Of a stretch of DNA of 64,000 nucleotides, positions 58,934 through 64,000 are shown piece after piece; the stretch's first letter is position 1; each line of letters begins with the position of its first letter. The notes under the pieces are model-generated. The model had not been told where the DNA came from. It saw only the letters and a list, made by a program, of their open reading frames with translations, and searched no databases. A program made the translations under genes and the position numbers. Source of the DNA: Daldinia sp. FL1419 (lineage: Eukaryota; Ascomycota; Sordariomycetes; Xylariales; Hypoxylaceae); NCBI GenBank assembly GCA_025201765.1, contig MU623410.1:62001-126000 (forward strand), in the 5' to 3' direction.

Positions 58934-60609
58934 ATGTCGAAGTCGACCGTCGCTAGCCTCGCCGGCGCGGTGTATATTTTGTGTTTTGCTTCTTTCATTT
59001 CTACCGTATCCGCTCAGTCAGCTACTACGAGTCCGATGCCAAACCTTCCCGAAGACTATGAAGACTTTATTATTGGCCTTAGTCTAAGTTCCGCGTCTGG
59101 TCCCGAGCCGGCGGCTTATCGAGTTGCGCCCTTAACAAAGGAGGCGGGTTTGGACCAGACAAACAAGAATGCGTTGCGGGTAGAGTGTTTCCCAATACAA
59201 GTCTATTTATACAAAGCATAGCTAAGATGCATAACAGACTATTGATGTACAAGGTCGTATGGTTATTGTGGATCAAGGAAATTACAATAAACTTGATGAA
59301 AGCATCAAAGATTCTGTCGCCTATATATCATGCGATGCAACTACCAACGATTCCTATATAGACCCTAGCGATGTCTTGAATGCGGTCATGAAAGAACGAC
59401 CACAGGCTATCTTGCTCTATAGTACTTCCGAGGGAAACTGCTGCTCTCTTGGAGGAGACACTAATAGTTATACATCTGTTTGGACCATGACTACCCAGTC
59501 GGACGCCTGGGAGGTGAAGAATCAGACTGTCGAGTCTACCGTAATTCGGGCGGAGATATTAGGAAACGATGATGGAGGCCCTACTGGCGATCAGACACAA
59601 GGCGGGAACAACTCGGCCGTTGCCATGAGCATTCTTTACAGTATCACCGGTTTGATCACCCTGCTATTTCTCATTATCATTGCCACCGGGGCGATCAGGG
59701 CGCACCGCCATCCCGAAAGATACGGGCCTAGAGCTAGTTATGGCGGAAGACCAAGGCAGAGCCGAGCAAGAGGCTTGGCGCGAGCCGTTCTGGAAACGCT
59801 CCCTATTGTGAAGTTTGGAGATCCTCAACCCGCAAAACCAGATCCAGAAAACGAACTTGAGAGTATTTCAGGAGACCGACAACAGCATTCATCTCCGACA
59901 CAGCGCGATTTGGCACTAAGTAATGCAGAACAAGGAGGATCGTCTCCAGATGCAACAGCAGTAGCTACTTCCAACCTCACTACGCAATCCCCCGGCGTCG
60001 GCACGTCGGGGAATAATAGAGCCAATGACGTGGTAACCGAAGATAACCATCTTGGCTGTTCTATATGTACGGAAGATTTTACGGTTGGACAAGACGTAAG
60101 GGTGCTTCCTTGCGACCATAAATTCCATCCTCAATGTATCGATCCCTGGCTGGTCAATGTGTCTGGCACCTGTCCCTTGTGGTAAGTCTTGGAATATAAT
60201 GAAATCTAATGTCTTAGGAGCTAATGAGTATACGATTAGTCGGCTTGATCTTCGCCCCCATGCGGAAGGGGAGGAAGACGGCGAAGGTAATTGGCCATCA
60301 GTTCACCCTGATGCGGCCGGTGGTGGTCCTATTGATAGTCACTTGGCTCCCATGCCCGAAAGCGACGTAGACGCGACTCAAAGACGCCGAAGGTCACGAC
60401 TTCTAGATTGGAATAGGTTACGCCATGCTACCGTCGACGAGCGTATTCAAGCGCTTAGGCAATATCGACAAACACAAGTGGCGACATCTAGCAATAGCTC
60501 AGCCGAAGACCAAAACCGACACGCGAAATTATCAGACCGTCTACGGGAGAAATTCCATATTCGAACCAGGGCTCACCCTCCAAGTGACCCACCATCCACA
60601 AGCCAATAG
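58934..60609 (+). CDS. PA-TM-RING-type E3 ubiquitin ligase
   Basis: Membrane-bound RING-H2 ubiquitin ligase of the secretory/endosomal system. Three exons, 58934-59179, 59238-60181 and 60240-60609, encode 519 aa. Layout: signal peptide (SLAGAVYILCFASFISTVSA); luminal part resembling a protease-associated fold, with RMVIVDQGNYNKLDES and QAILLYSTSEGNCCS; a transmembrane helix at about 208-232 (SITGLITLLFLIIIATGAI); a cytosolic basic and Ser-rich segment; and a RING-H2 finger at about 356-398. The eight ligands are CSICTEDF, then LPCDHKFHPQCIDPWL and TCPLC, the last Cys being formed by splicing exon 2 to exon 3. The tail is acidic then Arg-rich. The start follows a better Met context than the upstream non-ATG frame. 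The acceptor of intron 1 (AACAG) was chosen because only it keeps frame and adds TIDVQG. Substrates unknown. Confidence 0.9.
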
Positions 60610-62111
60610 GCAGCTTGAGTTTATACTGACGCTTTGTTATGGATACCCAACTTTTTAATTGTTAAGCGGATAGACTAGTGTTCTGTAACGTCTGTGCATA
60701 GGTGTTGCATGATGAAATCTGCAGTTTCGATGTGGCTATGTGATATGAGGGCGGGGAAGTGTTATATTTCGGATAGAGCGGCGTTCAATCTGGAAGGTTC
60801 GGTTACCATGATAAAGGGATTGCATTAGCTGGCGTTGGTGGGTTTCCAGGTTTTTAGTTCTTGCAGTTCGAAGAGCCCGGGCTTGTGAGAGCGTTAGGCG
60901 TGAGATGCGCAACCGGATTTGAAGTGAAGGGGTGACAAGATAGCGCCACAAGAGTACAAAATATATACGTCCGCTACTCTTTAGCTCACCGTTCTGTGAC
61001 AAACGTGTCTAGAACATATTCGTCCTATTCAGTACGCATTGTGTGCTTGGTTAAAACTCCGAGGTAAGGTACAGGACGTAGCTTGAGATACTCGGGAATA
61101 ATTTGAAGGCATATATAGACTGCGTTCAACCATAGCTTTTAGGTACCCACCTACCTAGGTAAGATGTCATCAAACATATCCCCCTTTTTCCAAAGCACAG
61201 ACCCCTGACCACACTGTAGGCTTCAACAATACTAGCCCCTTCTTTTGCGAGCGCTCAAACCTAATATGAAAGTGATACGATGACAAGCAAGGTAGGCGAA
61301 GCTTTCCAGTGCGAAAACCTAAAATCTTGCCGGTGGACGGGTTTTGCTGAATGCTATCTCGTCTCAAGCTCGAGGGGCACGTTGACTTTCCTGTAAGGCC
61401 GAGGGTAAAGTTGGAGTGGTGCTGGGTATAAAGGTTAAGAATGCTTCGACTTGTTTATACCATTACTTTCTTGTTTGGGGTTTGGGCATGAGTTGTTCGT
61501 GGTGTCCCTGTGATGTTTTTACCTCCCAATATGGCAGGGGAAAGGGGAAAGGCGGCGGCTACGTGTGTTTTCCTATTTGGTGTGATCTCTTCATATACAG
61601 CTCGGGTAGCGACCTATTCTACATAATATAAGTTAGGTCATTAGTGCCTTATCATGAGGTTATACATCTAATATATAGGTATGTAGTAGATTGAAGAAAC
61701 ATAAACATCTTGCACAGGTTAGGTAGGTAGTTTTAGGTTTCCAACAGACCCCCCTTTTCACCGAACGTTCAAAACACCCCCTACCGTGCCCCCTTTATAC
61801 TTTCGCAAGGCTTCGTTTCGGGAGCTCATCCAAATAGAAACGCGCCGGCTATAACAGGCCTCGGGCCCTCAAGATGGGATAACTCGCCAACCTTAACGGC
61901 GGCGCTATGATAGCCCTAGGGTCAACGGATTAAACCTTACGTGAACCCAAATGCTCGGACTATGCTTGGCTGGCTACTTTTTCTCGTTGATTCCCGGCAT
62001 ATTGCCCTTTGCTTGTTTCCTCCTCCTTCGTTTCTTTCTTCCTAGTCCGTCATACATTCGCTCGCTGAACCCGAAAGATCCCATTATCGCCTCGGGCATA
62101 CACTTCTCGAT
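60610..62111. promoter_or_regulatory. Intergenic and promoter side of the seven-helix gene
   Basis: 1.5 kb between two plus-strand genes. Frames at 60736-61002 (-) and 61416-61631 (+) have no support. ACCTACC repeats at 61141-61160 and 61720-61735. The CT-rich stretch at 62010-62045 is a plausible leader of the next gene. Confidence 0.45.
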
Positions 62112-64000
62112 ATGGCTTCCCTTCTGCTATTTCGAGACGGCGCGTCTTCGGTATCGGTTACGTCTCATCGGTCGCTCGCTGGTACCGTTATTAGCGTGAT
62201 GCTCTCGTTCGCTGCCATCTCTGTCTTATTATGCTTCCTAAGTATGTGGTCCTCCCCGCGGTATGGGACAGTTCTAATAGGAGATATAGCACAACGTTCG
62301 CTCGCAGTAAAGGCATGGTCACGTATATCGCTTGATACATTATGTAGGTCCAGCTACCTATCTAAGTAACTCCTAATCCATTCTCAGGTGCTAACATGGG
62401 ATACTTGGTCCTTAGTGGTTTTCGCAATCTATCTTGATTCCTGGGCCTTCGTATTTGGCTCAGGTATCGTCGACTACGGCTTAGGCGTCGACTCGAATCT
62501 AGGCGTCTGCTCGGCGGCGATCCTGCTGTGCCTATTTTTCTATGTGACATCCAAAGTCCGTCCAATTTCCTCTTATATTCTCTTGTTCGCGAACTGGCGC
62601 GCTAATGGTAAACTAGATCGTGAGAAAGAAATCTACGTCCAAGCGAAAACTACCTACACCATGCTCACATTTTTTGTCTAGTTAATTTATATTTTTCAAG
62701 TCGAAAAGGCCGTATGCATCCATCATAGAACCCCCTTTAATCAGATCCAGAATCTCACTGTAGCCTAATAGTTCCTCATCCAAGGCGGTACGAAACGGCG
62801 AATAGAGTCCAAGCTCTACATCTTCAATTTATTTGGTGTACTCAGTAGGTTCATACCTGCTCCCAGTTGGTCAAGACTGGTCCCCGCTTACTTATTAATA
62901 GCTATACTTGCCGTGATATGTATCTTGACTTTCGTCTAGTGAGTCTAGAAAGAGAAGCCTCGCTATGCGATGAGACGTTTAGTGCTCGATCTAACTAATC
63001 TCTCATAGTCGTGCGTCTCGAATAATTAGGGGGCAATGTATCGTCGGAATAGAGAGGCAGGCCCTTATCCCACTCATAGTGGTCGATATTGTGGCAAATG
63101 TACGTTATATCTATATTCTTGTCATATATCGCAGATCAAGGCTAAATAATGAGATAGGTTTATATCATGGCCTTATTCTTGAATCCACTGTGGAGTATGA
63201 TTTCTCCATTCAGTATTCCGAGTTTCTATTCTGGCCCATTCTAATGTGTAAAGTATCTTAACTAATTCTCTTGTCATTACTTGCTAGATATATACTCGCT
63301 TCAAACCTCCTCTCAAGCACCGGCTAGCTCCCCTAGCGTACAACGGGCGGCAATACGCCCCTTTGTTGGTGCTCTATGTACGACTGCGTCAAGCATAGTG
63401 TAAGTACATCCCTGTAGCCATTACTATCTTATGGGTCTTGAGAGCAAAAGCTAAAACGGGTTTACTCTTTGAAGAAACCTCGTAGTTTTGATGGTTCTTA
63501 ACGGTGAGCCAGGTTGGATATTCCTCGCATGCTGTAACGCGGATAGTGAGTTAACCCCCTTTCCTCACGACTGGCCCCTCTTGCTCAGGCGCGCTTGAAC
63601 CCCTGAGTTATGGAATGGGTCACGTGTGTCTCCTGATCTGCTCAGATATCGTCCCGCAATTCTTGCTTGATGCGACTACTTGATCAGCAAGAGCGAGAAA
63701 ACCTACCTCGAGTAGTAGCCGGCTGACTAACCGGTTAATAGTACTGCTTTCTACGCTTGTCATCCAATGGGTCACGTCACGCGACGGTGATAGTTGTACC
63801 AACTCCTTGCCCACTTCTTCAGACCCATCCGACAGCCAAGCGACGTATCGCTCACCACCGCGTGCCCTATCGCTCTCTCGTCGACGCGGCCAGAAGCTCA
63901 CTATCTCGCGACCGCTGAAAACGACCAGTACCTCACAGTACGAGCACATCTTCGGGGACCTCGAACCCGAAACCGAGACGGACATCGTGAGCGCAAGCAG
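62112..64000 (+). CDS. Seven-helix fungal integral membrane protein (3' end beyond right edge)
   Basis: Nine exons rebuilt by hand: 62112-62306, 62388-62555, 62682-62711, 62772-62844, 62902-62938, 63009-63157 (end uncertain), 63288-63399, 63475-63545 and 63742 to the edge. They give 364 codons in one frame. Seven hydrophobic helices follow each other: LAGTVISVMLSFAAISVLL; LVVFAIYLDSWAFVFGSGIV; AAILLCLFFYVTSKLIYIF; LFGVLTILAVICILTFVY; LIPLIVVDIVANVRYIYIL; FVGALCTTASSIVNLVVLMV; WIFLACCNADILLSTLVIQW. Between them are conserved-looking loops GGTKRRIESKLYIFN, RGQCIVGIERQ and NGEPGW. The last stretch is a Ser/Arg-rich cytosolic tail ending in acidic residues. I recall unnamed fungal membrane proteins with the same KRR..SKLY, GKC.IG and NGEPGW..CCNAD pattern, often called hypothetical; topology resembles a receptor but no ligand or role is known. 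The junction at 63157/63288 is the weakest. Confidence 0.75.

Noticed and set aside
63620..63985. 121-codon minus-strand frame at the right edge
   Set aside because: Antisense to the last exons of the seven-helix gene, whose plus-strand reading fits the helix pattern (DILLSTLVIQWVTS).

Overview
The window is nuclear DNA of a filamentous ascomycete (Pezizomycotina, most likely a Sordariomycete). Genes are split by short GT..AG introns of about 50-130 nt, many with CTAAC/CTAAT-type branch points. The products are fungal housekeeping proteins plus fungus-specific families. Intergenic DNA is full of ACCTA/TAGGT repeats. No rRNA, tRNA or CRISPR array was found. Most genes were rebuilt exon by exon by hand translation, and several do not show as long open frames.

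Left part, 1-18.1 kb, is a compact housekeeping block. From left to right it holds the i-AAA protease YME1 (cut by the left edge), the phosphate-signalling protein NUC-2/PHO81, a PPR-type mitochondrial protein, a CXXC zinc-binding UPF0587 protein, the spliceosomal protein SmF, the arginine methyltransferase PRMT5/Skb1 and prefoldin subunit 4.

Middle part, 18.1-41.4 kb, is accessory in character and much sparser. It holds a one-exon protein resembling the bacterial HtrL/YibB family and a small secreted cysteine-rich protein made of two nearly identical repeats. Next come a decayed MFS transporter and a rhodopsin-like integral membrane protein whose gene may be damaged. Then an ACS-type MFS transporter, a Gfo/Idh/MocA oxidoreductase and an aldo-keto reductase lie close together and may form a small catabolic group. 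From 34.1 to 41.4 kb there is no confident gene.

Right part, 41.4-64 kb, again has conserved genes: a TRM9-like tRNA methyltransferase, a two-repeat Myb/SANT protein, tubulin cofactor B (Alf1), a PA-TM-RING type ubiquitin ligase, and a nine-exon seven-helix membrane protein running off the right edge. An 8.7 kb gene-poor stretch (45.9-54.6 kb) contains decayed coding sequence. It also contains a 957-bp, very AT-rich element bounded by inverted repeats and TA dinucleotides, which looks like a non-autonomous mariner-type transposon or MITE.

No single pathway unites the window. The most unusual items are the duplicated secreted protein, the TA-flanked inverted-repeat element with its poly-T core, the HtrL/YibB-like gene and the right-edge seven-helix protein.
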